Of a stretch of DNA of 64,000 bases, positions 35,826 to 46,802 are shown piece by piece. Origin of the DNA: an uncultured Akkermansia sp. (GTDB lineage Bacteria > Verrucomicrobiota > Verrucomicrobiia > Verrucomicrobiales > Akkermansiaceae); assembly GCA_904501975.1 (NCBI GenBank), contig CAJGCZ010000006.1, positions 1 to 64,000 of the forward strand, written 5' to 3'. The first letter of the stretch is position 1; the number at the start of each line of letters is the position of its first letter. The position numbers and the translations under genes were made by a program. The notes below the pieces were generated by a model. That model made no database searches. It saw only the letters and a program-made list of their open reading frames with translations, and had not been told where the DNA came from.

Positions 35826-36158
35826 TCAGCGGCGAGTGCAACCGAGCAGAAGCCCGATGATAAGGCCTACACCAAGAGAGCCCAAAACGCTACCCGTGGG
35901 GTGTTCCTTAACAAAATCCTCACCGGCAGTGTGAAGCTTCTTAGCATTGGAGCAAGTGGCATCCCAGCCGGCATTAATCTGCTGACGAGCATCTGCCGTG
36001 TACTTACGCACATGGTCAAATTGCTCTGCAGCGGCACGACGAACCTTCTCGTACTGAGCAACAGCATACTCACGAGCTGCAGCAAGACGATCCTTCGTAT
36101 CGCAGGTGGGAGCAGCGGATACTACACCGCCTTCTGTCTTCATTTCTTGGTTTTCCAT
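35826..36158 (-). CDS. YqjD/ElaB-like DUF883 membrane-anchored protein
   Basis: 110 residues. An amphipathic Ala/Lys/Gln-rich helix (about 20-80: AAREYAVAQYEKVRRAAAEQF and onward) precedes FVKEHPTGSVLGSLGVGLIIGLLLG and a final RR. The E/DHP followed by a single Gly-rich C-terminal membrane helix is the DUF883 hallmark. In E. coli YqjD binds stationary-phase ribosomes at the membrane. The ATG at 36158 is chosen (MENQEMKTE) over the frame start at 36218. First gene of the trio, with a promoter about 75 bases upstream. Confidence 0.78.
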   Translation of the reverse strand: MENQEMKTEGGVVSAAPTCDTKDRLAAAREYAVAQYEKVRRAAAEQFDHVRKYTADARQQINAGWDATCSNAKKLHTAGEDFVKEHPTGSVLGSLGVGLIIGLLLGCTRR

Positions 36159-36230
36159 AATTGTCTGATGGTTTGTGTGAAACTTAACGAGAAGCAACAC
36201 CAGCGCACAACGCTGCATGCCTCATGCCGT

Positions 36231-36260
36231 ATTATAACCACATTTTTCCTATCAATGCAA
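36231..36260 (-). promoter_or_regulatory. Promoter of the yqjD-like operon
   Basis: On the minus strand TTGCAT (36260-36255), an 18-base spacer and perfect TATAAT (36236-36231). The leader is about 65 bases. It diverges from the carA-homologue promoter. Confidence 0.6.
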
Positions 36261-36343
36261 GCATTCTTGTCTAAAATGACGAATTTTATATTTAACTCTA
36301 CATTTCGTTATAATATTTTTAAGGCATACGCGTAAATATAGCC

Positions 36344-36372
36344 TTGCTTATGGGTGACAAATTTGGTAAGAT
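36344..36372 (+). promoter_or_regulatory. Candidate promoter of the carA homologue
   Basis: TTGCTT (36344-36349), a 17-base spacer and TAAGAT (36367-36372), with a leader of about 18 bases. Confidence 0.5.
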
Positions 36373-36396
36373 TGCACGGCTTAAAAGAAAAAACGC

Positions 36397-38845
<2,449 letters not shown>

Positions 38846-38863
38846 TAACAAACATATTTTTAA

Positions 38864-38897
38864 CAAGCCCTGCGGCGCAGCGTCGCAGGGCTTTTTT
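38864..38897 (+). terminator. Terminator after purA
   Basis: aagccctgcg pairs with cgcagggctt around a short loop, followed by TTTTTT. Confidence 0.9.
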
Positions 38898-38924
38898 ACT
38901 CACAGCCTCCTACACCTCATAACC

Positions 38925-40403
38925 ATGCAAGTCGCGCCCCCTCAAATGCCTTGGTACCAACGCCTCTTAAAAGAAGAAGGGCCTTGGTTTGTGCTCTACT
39001 TCTGCATTTTCCTGCTGGTATACGGCTACAGCGTGCTGCGCTTGGGCATGTATGGAGATGATTTGTATGATTTTAACGGCGAAGAAACCGGGCTATACGC
39101 CGCCGCCGGGCGATGGGGCATAGTGCTGTGGCGCGGCATTTTCGGCTTAGGCGCCTGCGTGTGGGCAGCGGGCATAGCAAGCGGGCTTTTGCTCAGCACA
39201 GTTATCGTCTGCCAATGTAAGTTGCTCAAGCTGCAAGGGCCGTTGCAACGCTTGGTCTACGGAGGTTTTTATTTGGGCTGCATACAGTTCAATCACATGT
39301 TGCAGTTCAGCTTTCTGTGCGATGCGCTTGCTGCCTCCTTTTTAGCCGTAACCGGAGCCATCTGGATGGTACAGCAACGAGGATACAAGACACTGTTGGG
39401 CGGCATAGGTCTTTTATCCTTAGCCTTCGGCACCTACCAGGCCACTTGTTTTTACTTTACGGCATTATTTTTGGTGATGGAGTTAAGGCGACTCCAATTA
39501 GGAGAAAACGCAGAGAGATGGACCCGCATCGGGCGTTTTATTCTTACCGGGCTGGGAGCCGCAACCGTTTGGCTGCTTGTCAAATACGCCACAGTGCATC
39601 TTCCCTTCGTCACGCAAGAGCAACTGAGCTACGCACAGGGCTACCAAAGCAGTTTGAGTTGTTGGCCTCAATTCATCGCCGGCAGCGCAGAGCAAAAACT
39701 GACCATCATACGCAATATCTTTATGATAGGCTACTGGGGCCAATGGGTATGCCTGTCTGCCCTGGTAGCACTGGTGCTTTTGGCTAAGCGATTCAAGCAG
39801 AGATTTGGAGCCAAGGTATGCACAGCCGCAGTTGCTGCCATGCTGCTGCTTTGCATTGTGCCGTATGCACTGGGTTTTGTGCTGCTGCGCCAACAGACAC
39901 CCTGGACCTTCATAGCAGAGCCGGTGATGCTTGCCGGTTTTTGGGGACTTTTTGTAGCAGAACCGCTGCAGGTATCCCCGCGTCTTCAACAGGCCTTGCT
40001 TCTTTTCTTAGGTTTTGTCTTGGTGAAAGGCATGTATGCCAATGCCGAGTGGGCGAGAAACGAAGCGCGCTACTTCGATATCAGCATGGCAGAAATGCGC
40101 GAACTGCGCAGCACAGCTAATGCCGCCGCCCTGCAAGCCGGCATTGAAACGCCCAAAGTCATCCTACTTGGGGAGCCCATGCGCCGTCCTAACGTGTCGG
40201 AAAAAGCCTCCGACCACACGTTGGTTTGGGCTTATTTCCTCCAATTTTATCTGCGTTATCTGAAACTCAACCACATGCACATCGGCAACTCTGCCGATTA
40301 TGCAAAAATGGGCACGGAGTTCAACACCATGCCCACATGGCCCGCCACCGGTAGCGTACGCACACTCGGCAACGAGGTTTTCATCAAAATCGGCCCGAGA
40401 TAA
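38925..40403 (+). CDS. Polytopic membrane protein of the GtrII glucosyltransferase type
   Basis: 492 residues with about ten hydrophobic segments through residue 380 and a soluble C-terminal domain. The early LRLGMYGDDLYDFN segment puts two acidic residues (Asp-Asp) after the first membrane helix. This is the feature of GtrII and related lipid-linked-sugar glycosyltransferases. Later segments include FSFLCDALAASFLAV and LSLAFGTYQATCFYF, and the YQ segment is also typical. It probably adds a sugar to a surface polysaccharide from a polyprenyl-phosphate donor. The ATG at 38925 follows the purA terminator; the upstream part of the frame is inside purA. Confidence 0.75.
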   Translation: MQVAPPQMPWYQRLLKEEGPWFVLYFCIFLLVYGYSVLRLGMYGDDLYDFNGEETGLYAAAGRWGIVLWRGIFGLGACVWAAGIASGLLLSTVIVCQCKLLKLQGPLQRLVYGGFYLGCIQFNHMLQFSFLCDALAASFLAVTGAIWMVQQRGYKTLLGGIGLLSLAFGTYQATCFYFTALFLVMELRRLQLGENAERWTRIGRFILTGLGAATVWLLVKYATVHLPFVTQEQLSYAQGYQSSLSCWPQFIAGSAEQKLTIIRNIFMIGYWGQWVCLSALVALVLLAKRFKQRFGAKVCTAAVAAMLLLCIVPYALGFVLLRQQTPWTFIAEPVMLAGFWGLFVAEPLQVSPRLQQALLLFLGFVLVKGMYANAEWARNEARYFDISMAEMRELRSTANAAALQAGIETPKVILLGEPMRRPNVSEKASDHTLVWAYFLQFYLRYLKLNHMHIGNSADYAKMGTEFNTMPTWPATGSVRTLGNEVFIKIGPR

Positions 40404-40405
40404 GC

Positions 40406-42850
40406 TTATTTTGTTTCCGTCACGCCGATACGGTCCAGCACATCCAGCTTCTCCATCAGCGCATCCGGTGTCACTTTACCACGCATCAAGGCGCGGTAGG
40501 ATTCAATGAGGCTCGTTGTCTGCTCTGCAGATTCCTCCAGCATCTCCAAGCGGAAGCGCGACAGCCCGGCACGGCGCATCCCGCTCACATAGCGAGCAGC
40601 CGTCTGGGCTTTACCATTGAACAAGGTGTTACGGCATCCTTCATCGGAGCGCAGATAGTGCATGGCATAGGTGCGATCCATCACGCGCACACGGTGGTGT
40701 TCGCACGGGCGGCCGCAATCCATAAAGTTATGTCCCTGCGACAGGAAGGTACAGAAAACACAGTGCTCTGTATGGAACATGGGGATGTGCTGGTGCAGCG
40801 TCAGCTCCAGCTCCGGCCCGCAACCACTACGCAACAAGTCTACCAACTGATGCGCATTCAAATCATAAGAAACCGTAACCGCGCGCATTCCCAGCTTACG
40901 CAACAGCAGAACACTCTGCGGGTTGGCGGCATTCAGCGAAAAATCCGCCACCATGGGCATGCCTTTTTCGCGGAAGTACAGCAATGCGCCTAAGTTTCTC
41001 ACCAACACGCCATCCGGTTTTGCCTCGTTGATAAACCTGAAGTAACCGGCCTCCTTCGGCTTCATGATACGCAGTGTCGCAATCCACACGGAGGTACCCG
41101 GGTACTCCTCGCGCAAGCGGGCGGTAACGGGTGCTAATTGTTTCAGGTCCGTAAAATCCAAATACACGCGTTTGATACCGGCCGCCGCGGCAGCCATAGC
41201 TTGCTCCGGCTCGCGACACAGCACGGATAACTTGTATTTTTCCGCAGCCTTCAGGGGCGGAAACTCCTGATTCCACTCCGGCTGCGGCAAAGGTGTATGT
41301 TCTTCTTGCTGCTCCTCCTGCGGTAATTTTTCCACCAATTCGCGGCGCATGCGGTTAAGGATACTAAGCGGCAACATCAAGCCTTCTTCCAACGCATACG
41401 TGCAGGCACCCAAGGTATAGCCAGTTCCGCCTAAACGGCTGAACTGAGCTTCGATAACCTCCGCTGTCAGCGGGCGTTTTTCCGCTGCCTCCAGCGGCTG
41501 ACCGCTCCCCACGGTAATCCCTCTGCAGGTAGCAGTCAACTGAGCGCCGATGCGCCCTTCAAAGTGAATGTTGAGCGCTGAGGACGGCGCCTCTACCTTG
41601 CGAGCAAAATTACACCACGTGGCATGCAGGCGTTTTTCCAAAACCGGGTCTGCCGTTTTCCACAACAAGTCACCGGGGCGCACGTAGCGCCAATCAATAC
41701 GACTGCCTTTTCCATGGAAGAAGAGGCGAGCCCCCTGCACTTTCCAAATACGTCCGCCCTGTTCGTCGTTGCGGTCTTGCCCGGCATCAATCACAAATCC
41801 ATCGCCGGGTGCAATAGGAATAGCCGGAACACCGGCCAATTCAACCCACCCTTCGCCACAGCGCACAATTCTCCCGGCAAGGGCACCACGCTTCTTGCCA
41901 AAGCGGCCATGCGTCAGCAAAGGATGGTCTGTTCCCTCCAGCCAGCCGAAGGAGAATCCGCGAGAAAAAGCCATTTGCATCGCATACAAAGAATCCGCCT
42001 GCTCAACCGCCCCCACCTCTTTACCGGCTAGGGCAGCATCCAGCGCACGGCGATAGGCGCGCGTAGTGGCTGCCACATACTCCGGGCTTTTTAAGCGCCC
42101 CTCAATCTTAAAGCTGCGCACACCTGCCTCCAGCATTTGCGGCACACGCTCCAGGGCGCAAAGGTCTTGCGGAGAGAACACATAGCGGCGTTCGCCCAAA
42201 TCGCGCAGGCGGCCATCCACCTCCAGCTTATACGGCATGCGGCAGGCTTGCGCGCATTCACCTCGGTTGGCACTGCGCTGCCCCAGCGACTCGCTTGTTA
42301 AACACTGGCCGGAATAAGCCACGCACAAGGCACCATGGCAAAACACCTCAATGGGTTTAGAGGTAGCCGCAGCACAGGCAGCAATTTCTTTAAGTGAAAG
42401 CTCGCGAGAGAGCACAATCTGTTGCGGGTCAAACAAAGCATCCACCAGTTGCACCGCCTCCGGGCTGCTTACCGTCATTTGGGTGGAGATGTGCAGCTCA
42501 ATCTTCAGTCGGCCTTCACGGCGGTGCTTTGCAATAAGCTCAGCCAACCCAAGGTCTTGCACAATAACGGCATCCACCCCGGCGGCATCCAAGGCATCCA
42601 CGTAAGCCAAGGCCTCCGGCATCTCTGCCGGAAAAATCAGCACATTCATGGTTACATAAGCGCGCACCCCACACTCATGCAAAAACGGAACCAGCGTTGC
42701 CAAATCTTCGCGCGTAAAATTATCAGCACGCATGCGGGCATTGAACTGGTCCAGCCCAAAATAAACGGCATCAGCCCCATTGGCTACGGCCGCACGCACG
42801 CAATCCCAGTTGCCGGCAGGGGCAAGAATCTCAGGTTTTAACACAGACAT
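40406..42850 (-). CDS. rlhA: U32 peptidase family protein, RlhA-type 23S rRNA hydroxylase
   Basis: 814 residues. The N-terminal U32 barrel starts PEILAPAGNWDCVRAAVANGADAVYFG. Next comes VFCHGALCVAYSGQCLTS and GECAQACRMPY, the cysteine set that binds an iron-sulfur cluster. A DUF3656-like middle region and a second barrel follow, with its own Cys cluster (HCVFCTFLSQG, DCGRPCEHHR). E. coli RlhA (YdcP) hydroxylates C2501 of 23S rRNA and is about 650 residues; the extra length here is mainly the C-terminal barrel. Last gene of aroD-transporter-rlhA, 10 bases after the transporter. RlhA is favoured, but other U32 roles are possible. Confidence 0.82.
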   Translation of the reverse strand: MSVLKPEILAPAGNWDCVRAAVANGADAVYFGLDQFNARMRADNFTREDLATLVPFLHECGVRAYVTMNVLIFPAEMPEALAYVDALDAAGVDAVIVQDLGLAELIAKHRREGRLKIELHISTQMTVSSPEAVQLVDALFDPQQIVLSRELSLKEIAACAAATSKPIEVFCHGALCVAYSGQCLTSESLGQRSANRGECAQACRMPYKLEVDGRLRDLGERRYVFSPQDLCALERVPQMLEAGVRSFKIEGRLKSPEYVAATTRAYRRALDAALAGKEVGAVEQADSLYAMQMAFSRGFSFGWLEGTDHPLLTHGRFGKKRGALAGRIVRCGEGWVELAGVPAIPIAPGDGFVIDAGQDRNDEQGGRIWKVQGARLFFHGKGSRIDWRYVRPGDLLWKTADPVLEKRLHATWCNFARKVEAPSSALNIHFEGRIGAQLTATCRGITVGSGQPLEAAEKRPLTAEVIEAQFSRLGGTGYTLGACTYALEEGLMLPLSILNRMRRELVEKLPQEEQQEEHTPLPQPEWNQEFPPLKAAEKYKLSVLCREPEQAMAAAAAGIKRVYLDFTDLKQLAPVTARLREEYPGTSVWIATLRIMKPKEAGYFRFINEAKPDGVLVRNLGALLYFREKGMPMVADFSLNAANPQSVLLLRKLGMRAVTVSYDLNAHQLVDLLRSGCGPELELTLHQHIPMFHTEHCVFCTFLSQGHNFMDCGRPCEHHRVRVMDRTYAMHYLRSDEGCRNTLFNGKAQTAARYVSGMRRAGLSRFRLEMLEESAEQTTSLIESYRALMRGKVTPDALMEKLDVLDRIGVTETK

Positions 42851-42860
42851 ACGCTCAACT

Positions 42861-43841
42861 TTACATTAATTTGATGACGAAATGGCTACCCACAGCCAAC
42901 CATATCGGCAGCGTCAGGAAAGAACACAGGGTTGTTGCCAATAAAATTTGGGTACCTACCTCCGGAATGCCCCCGAATCGTTTTGCTAAAATCACAGGAA
43001 TAACCGCACTGGGAATAGCGCTCTGGATAACCATAATGCGCTTGATGATAGGATCCACAGGCAATGCCCAGGCCAGCAACAATATCAAGGCCGGGGCTAT
43101 CACCAAACGTGCCACAATACCGGAAACCAGCATGCGCGGCTGCCAACGGAAATTGCGCGTTAAATCAAACATGGAGCAACCAAAGAGAATCAGGCAAATC
43201 GGCGTGGCCACGGCACCAATCATTTCAGCGGCTTTCATGACCGGGGGATGCGCTACATAATCGCCCAAACCGGTCCATGCCAGCATCAGAGAAACGCACA
43301 CAGCCAGCAACGGCCCGCGCAGGAAGAGACCCAAGCGCAGGTTGCAGGCACCGCCGCACATAAAAATCACACCCAAGCTCCAAACAAAGATTTCGCACCC
43401 CATGTTATGGATGAAAAGCACCCCCATCGTAGGATCTCCCGGGGAGGAGAACAGCATCTGGATAATGGGAATAACGAAGAAAGCATAGTTCTGCACACCG
43501 GCCGTTAAGGTAAAGGTGCGCAAACCTGTGCCGATTTTCAAACGCAGCACCTTTGCCACCAACCAAGCCGCGGCAACACCCAGCAAAAGCTCAGCAAAAC
43601 CACAGGCGATAGCTTGCGCTGAAAAGGAGAACTCCGTGATACCGGGCACAGCCTCCACCACCATGTACTTCATGATGTTGTAGAAAATAAGGCACGGATA
43701 ACCGATATCCATCGCCAGCTGCATAATCACACTATCATGCTGCGGCTCCAGCGCTTTCTTGTAACGCAACCAAAAACCGATTGCAAAGAATACAAAAACC
43801 GGTATGGTCGCTAAAAAGGAATTAAGGACAATATCAAACAT
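42861..43841 (-). CDS. AEC (auxin efflux carrier) family transporter
   Basis: 326 residues with about ten transmembrane segments in the AEC arrangement. It starts with FLATIPVFVFFAIGFWLRY, and the sequence continues with DIGYPCLIFYNI and AGVQNYAFFVIPIIQ. The end is VIQSAIPSAVIPVILAKRFGG, then a final helix. PSAVIP with the preceding Q-S-A is the typical second-half motif. Members export organic acids such as malate; the substrate is not predictable. It starts 6 bases after aroD and stops 10 bases before rlhA, so all three form one operon. Confidence 0.88.
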   Translation of the reverse strand: MFDIVLNSFLATIPVFVFFAIGFWLRYKKALEPQHDSVIMQLAMDIGYPCLIFYNIMKYMVVEAVPGITEFSFSAQAIACGFAELLLGVAAAWLVAKVLRLKIGTGLRTFTLTAGVQNYAFFVIPIIQMLFSSPGDPTMGVLFIHNMGCEIFVWSLGVIFMCGGACNLRLGLFLRGPLLAVCVSLMLAWTGLGDYVAHPPVMKAAEMIGAVATPICLILFGCSMFDLTRNFRWQPRMLVSGIVARLVIAPALILLLAWALPVDPIIKRIMVIQSAIPSAVIPVILAKRFGGIPEVGTQILLATTLCSFLTLPIWLAVGSHFVIKLM

Positions 43842-43847
43842 AGCAGA

Positions 43848-44531
43848 TTACAACAAAGGCAAATGATTCAACGATTGGCGAAACAGCTCTGCACTCCACT
43901 GGCCCGGCGCTGTCGGGGCATCGCCCATAAATCCGTAAATAAGGCACGAACCATGCTGAGCATAAAGTAAGCGGCTTACCGGGCCCAAAGGCCCCATACC
44001 CATCACCGCCATAGGGCCGGAGGCCTGTCGCAACAGCTCTACCCCCACCATCATATCCTCTGCACCATTCAATCGAAAAGCAAACTTAACGACATCTGCC
44101 CCTGCGGCACGGGCCTCGCGCTCGCGCTGCTGCAATTCCGCCAAAGAGGGCGTCTTTTCAAAGTTATGATGCGATGCAATCAGCAGCACACCGGCATCTT
44201 TTGCCGCTTGGATAACAGGCAGAGAGTGCTCCCATTGCTCAATTTCCCAATCCAAAGCCGTAGCCATGGGCAACAACTGCAAAGCCACATGCTCACGCTC
44301 TTGTGGCATCCACGCACGCAAACCGCCTTCGGATTGGTGGCGCACCGTCAGCAATACCGGCGCAGCCGGACGCGTTGCAAGCACCTGTTGCAGGGATAGC
44401 TCCGCAGGCAGGGAGTCTGCGCGCAGCTCCACCCAATCACAGGGAAGGACGGCTTGTTCGGCAACACTGCACCACGTCTGCCAATTCGGCACACTCCCAA
44501 CAACCTTGCACTGTTTAGGTTCGCTCTTCAT
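43848..44531 (-). CDS. aroD: 3-dehydroquinate dehydratase, type I
   Basis: Converts 3-dehydroquinate to 3-dehydroshikimate in aromatic amino acid synthesis through a Schiff base. 227 residues, close to the type I size. WVELRADSLP is the ELRxD substrate motif. LIASHHNFEKTP carries the catalytic His pair, and ADVVKFAF the Schiff-base lysine. AVMGMGPLGPVSR is the phosphate-like-binding C-terminal segment. Start at ATG 44531; the upstream 19 codons overlap the promoter. First gene of aroD-transporter-rlhA. Confidence 0.9.
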   Translation of the reverse strand: MKSEPKQCKVVGSVPNWQTWCSVAEQAVLPCDWVELRADSLPAELSLQQVLATRPAAPVLLTVRHQSEGGLRAWMPQEREHVALQLLPMATALDWEIEQWEHSLPVIQAAKDAGVLLIASHHNFEKTPSLAELQQREREARAAGADVVKFAFRLNGAEDMMVGVELLRQASGPMAVMGMGPLGPVSRLLYAQHGSCLIYGFMGDAPTAPGQWSAELFRQSLNHLPLL

Positions 44532-44543
44532 ACGCGTGCGCGT

Positions 44544-44572
44544 ATTATACCCCAGCCTACCGGGTATAGCAA
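44544..44572 (-). promoter_or_regulatory. Promoter of the aroD operon
   Basis: On the minus strand TTGCTA (44572-44567), a 17-base spacer and perfect TATAAT (44549-44544). The ATG begins 12 bases after the -10 box, predicting a leader of only about six bases. Confidence 0.75.
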
Positions 44573-44680
44573 GCCGATTCAAAGACAACTATCACAGAAA
44601 TCCCCTAAATCCGGCTATCGGCACATTTTCTCCGGCAAGCGCAGCTCCGCAGCAACGAATAAAATAGAGTGCCAAAAGCC

Positions 44681-44709
44681 TTGAAAATCGGAAATCGATA
44701 TGCTATGGT
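44681..44709 (+). promoter_or_regulatory. Candidate promoter of the EamA transporter
   Basis: TTGAAA (44681-44686), a 17-base spacer and TATGGT (44704-44709). The leader is about 23 bases. Confidence 0.5.
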
Positions 44710-44739
44710 GGCGCCCCACTGCAAACGGAAACAAGAAAT

Positions 44740-45633
44740 ATGCCTCACTCTCAACACATGCGAGCCCACTTGATTACCTTGGCAGCCTTTCTCTGCTTCG
44801 GGCTCATGAGCCCCTTGTGCAAATGGGCAATGGAGGGAGGGCTCATCAACGGCGTAAGCATGGCGGCATTTCGTTTATGCGGCGCAGCTGCTTTATTCTG
44901 GCTCATCTCCCCTGCCGCTCCGGCGCAGCACATTGATAAAGCGGATTGGAAGTCCATCATCATCATGTCCCTTTGCGGCATGGGTATCAATCAATTTTGC
45001 TATGTCACCGGGGTACAATATACATCCCCCACCAATGCCTGCGTTATCACCACCAGCACACCGGTCTTCACCTTCCTGCTATCTGCAATTTTCTTACATG
45101 CCGCCGTCACATGGCGCAAAATAAGCGGTTTAGCCTTAGCGGCCATGGGCGCACTTATTCTTATATTAGGCTCACAAATGCAAGGGGGCCGCAGTGGCAG
45201 TCCGTTGGGCGACGGTATTTGCCTTTTCTCGCAGCTATCAGCCTCCTGCTACTTTGTCTTTTTCAGCGGTGTTATTAAGAAATACCACCCAATCATCCTC
45301 ATGCGGTGGTTATTCCTCATATCTGCCGTATTAACAGCCCCCATTTGGCTGCCGGAGTTGTGCAGCTTACCATGGCAAGAGCTGCAACTGCCGGAAATTG
45401 CCGGAACCGCCTACGTTGTCTTTTTCGGTTCCTTCATCAGCTATTTGCTCATGATTGTCGGGCAACGGCATCTGGAAGCCTCAACCGTAGCCGCCTACAA
45501 CTATATTCAACCGGTTATCGCTGCAACAGTGGGCATTATGCTGGGAGTGGATACCCTGACATGGCAAAAAATTGTAGCCGTGCTCTGCATTGCAGCCGGT
45601 GTGTGGTGCATCTCGCGCCGCACCGCGCACTAA
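44740..45633 (+). CDS. EamA/DMT family transporter
   Basis: 297 residues forming ten predicted membrane helices in two EamA repeats. The first repeat has LCFGLMSPLCKWAMEGG, then QFCYVTGVQYTSPTNACVITTSTPVF. The second ends ASTVAAYNYIQPVIAATVGIMLG, the YxxxxP...G pattern of drug/metabolite exporters. The substrate may be an amino acid or other small metabolite. Divergent from aroD with about 200 bases between. It ends eight bases before the stop of the converging histidine kinase, with no visible terminator. Confidence 0.88.
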   Translation: MPHSQHMRAHLITLAAFLCFGLMSPLCKWAMEGGLINGVSMAAFRLCGAAALFWLISPAAPAQHIDKADWKSIIIMSLCGMGINQFCYVTGVQYTSPTNACVITTSTPVFTFLLSAIFLHAAVTWRKISGLALAAMGALILILGSQMQGGRSGSPLGDGICLFSQLSASCYFVFFSGVIKKYHPIILMRWLFLISAVLTAPIWLPELCSLPWQELQLPEIAGTAYVVFFGSFISYLLMIVGQRHLEASTVAAYNYIQPVIAATVGIMLGVDTLTWQKIVAVLCIAAGVWCISRRTAH

Positions 45634-45640
45634 CGCAGCG

Positions 45641-46780
45641 TTAGGACGGCAACAAACGCACAACACGGTCTGCTCGAGGAAGCGTGATGGTCACCGTGGT
45701 GCCGGTGCCTTCCTTGGAGGCAAGGGAAAGAGTGCCGCCATGTTCTTTGATAATGTGGCGCACAATGAGCAAGCCCAACCCATTGCCTTTACGCTTCGTA
45801 GTACGGAACGGCTCATACATATTGCCCATCACCTCGTGCGAGATACCGGTACCGTTGTCGCCGATAAGCACGCGCACATCATTATCATTGAAATCCGTTT
45901 GAATATAAATACCGCCGTTTTCCTCTCCGGGAATGGATTGGAAAGCATTGCGAATCAGATTATAAAACACTTGAAACAGCTGCCCGGAATCCGCATTCAA
46001 CTCCGGCAGTTCCTCTGCCAATGACATCTGTATGGCAATCCCTCGCGGAGCAATCTCGGGCTCCAACACCTGTAAAACACGCTCCAGCACCTCATTGAGC
46101 TGCACGGATTCACGCTGCATGTTACCGGGCCGAATGGATTGCAGGAATTGGCGCAACAGGGTATCTAAGCGGCGCGTTTCCACCAAGGCGCTATCCAGAA
46201 GTGGCGTTAAGGCATCCCGTGCGGCACCATCCAGCTTAGAGAGTTTTCTCTGCATAAGCTGCAGATTTAACCCTAAGGAGTTCAGCGGATTACCAATTTC
46301 ATGCGCCACTGCACCGGCCATGTATGTAATCAGGTTAAATTGCTCCGCCTCGGCATCTTCCTCGCCACGCACAATACTTTCCGTATCGTCACGAATCAAC
46401 AACAGGTATTCAGAGCCTTGAGCCACCGGACTCATCAGGAAGTTATAATGCCTCGATTCCGGGTAATTAACATGCAAATCGCGCGTGATGGCCACCCCAC
46501 TACCGGCCAATTCTTCCCAACGACAGGTGCCGCCTACCAAGCGCTCAAAGGGCATGCGTAATAGTTCATGGCGAGAGCGATTAAACATGGCACATGCTGA
46601 TTTATTAGCAAAACTGGCAGCCCCGTCTGCATCAAACAAAATCAACCCATCGCGCAAGGCATCGAACACATCTTGCATCAAGCCTTTCTCCGCTGCCAGT
46701 CGCATGAAAAGATGGCGCAGTTCATCCGGCTCCAAATGCTCTAAGCGGTTGACAATTTTATCAAGCGTATCGCGTTTCAT
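45641..46780 (-). CDS. PAS-domain sensor histidine kinase, apparently soluble and orphan
   Basis: 379 residues with no membrane helix. A PAS domain (about 35-130: LRDGLILFDADGAASFANKSA) precedes the dimerisation domain with AVAHEIGNPLN, where His160 is phosphorylated. The ATPase domain has N (YNLIRNAFQS), G1 (IGDNGTGI), F (YEPFRTTKRKGNG) and G2 boxes. The layout is NtrB-like, sensing a cytoplasmic signal. No response regulator is adjacent. It lies 22 bases after the GH31 gene, so it is probably cotranscribed with hinT and GH31. Confidence 0.9.
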   Translation of the reverse strand: MKRDTLDKIVNRLEHLEPDELRHLFMRLAAEKGLMQDVFDALRDGLILFDADGAASFANKSACAMFNRSRHELLRMPFERLVGGTCRWEELAGSGVAITRDLHVNYPESRHYNFLMSPVAQGSEYLLLIRDDTESIVRGEEDAEAEQFNLITYMAGAVAHEIGNPLNSLGLNLQLMQRKLSKLDGAARDALTPLLDSALVETRRLDTLLRQFLQSIRPGNMQRESVQLNEVLERVLQVLEPEIAPRGIAIQMSLAEELPELNADSGQLFQVFYNLIRNAFQSIPGEENGGIYIQTDFNDNDVRVLIGDNGTGISHEVMGNMYEPFRTTKRKGNGLGLLIVRHIIKEHGGTLSLASKEGTGTTVTITLPRADRVVRLLPS

Positions 46781-46802
46781 GATGGAGGAAGAGAATGTAT
46801 TA

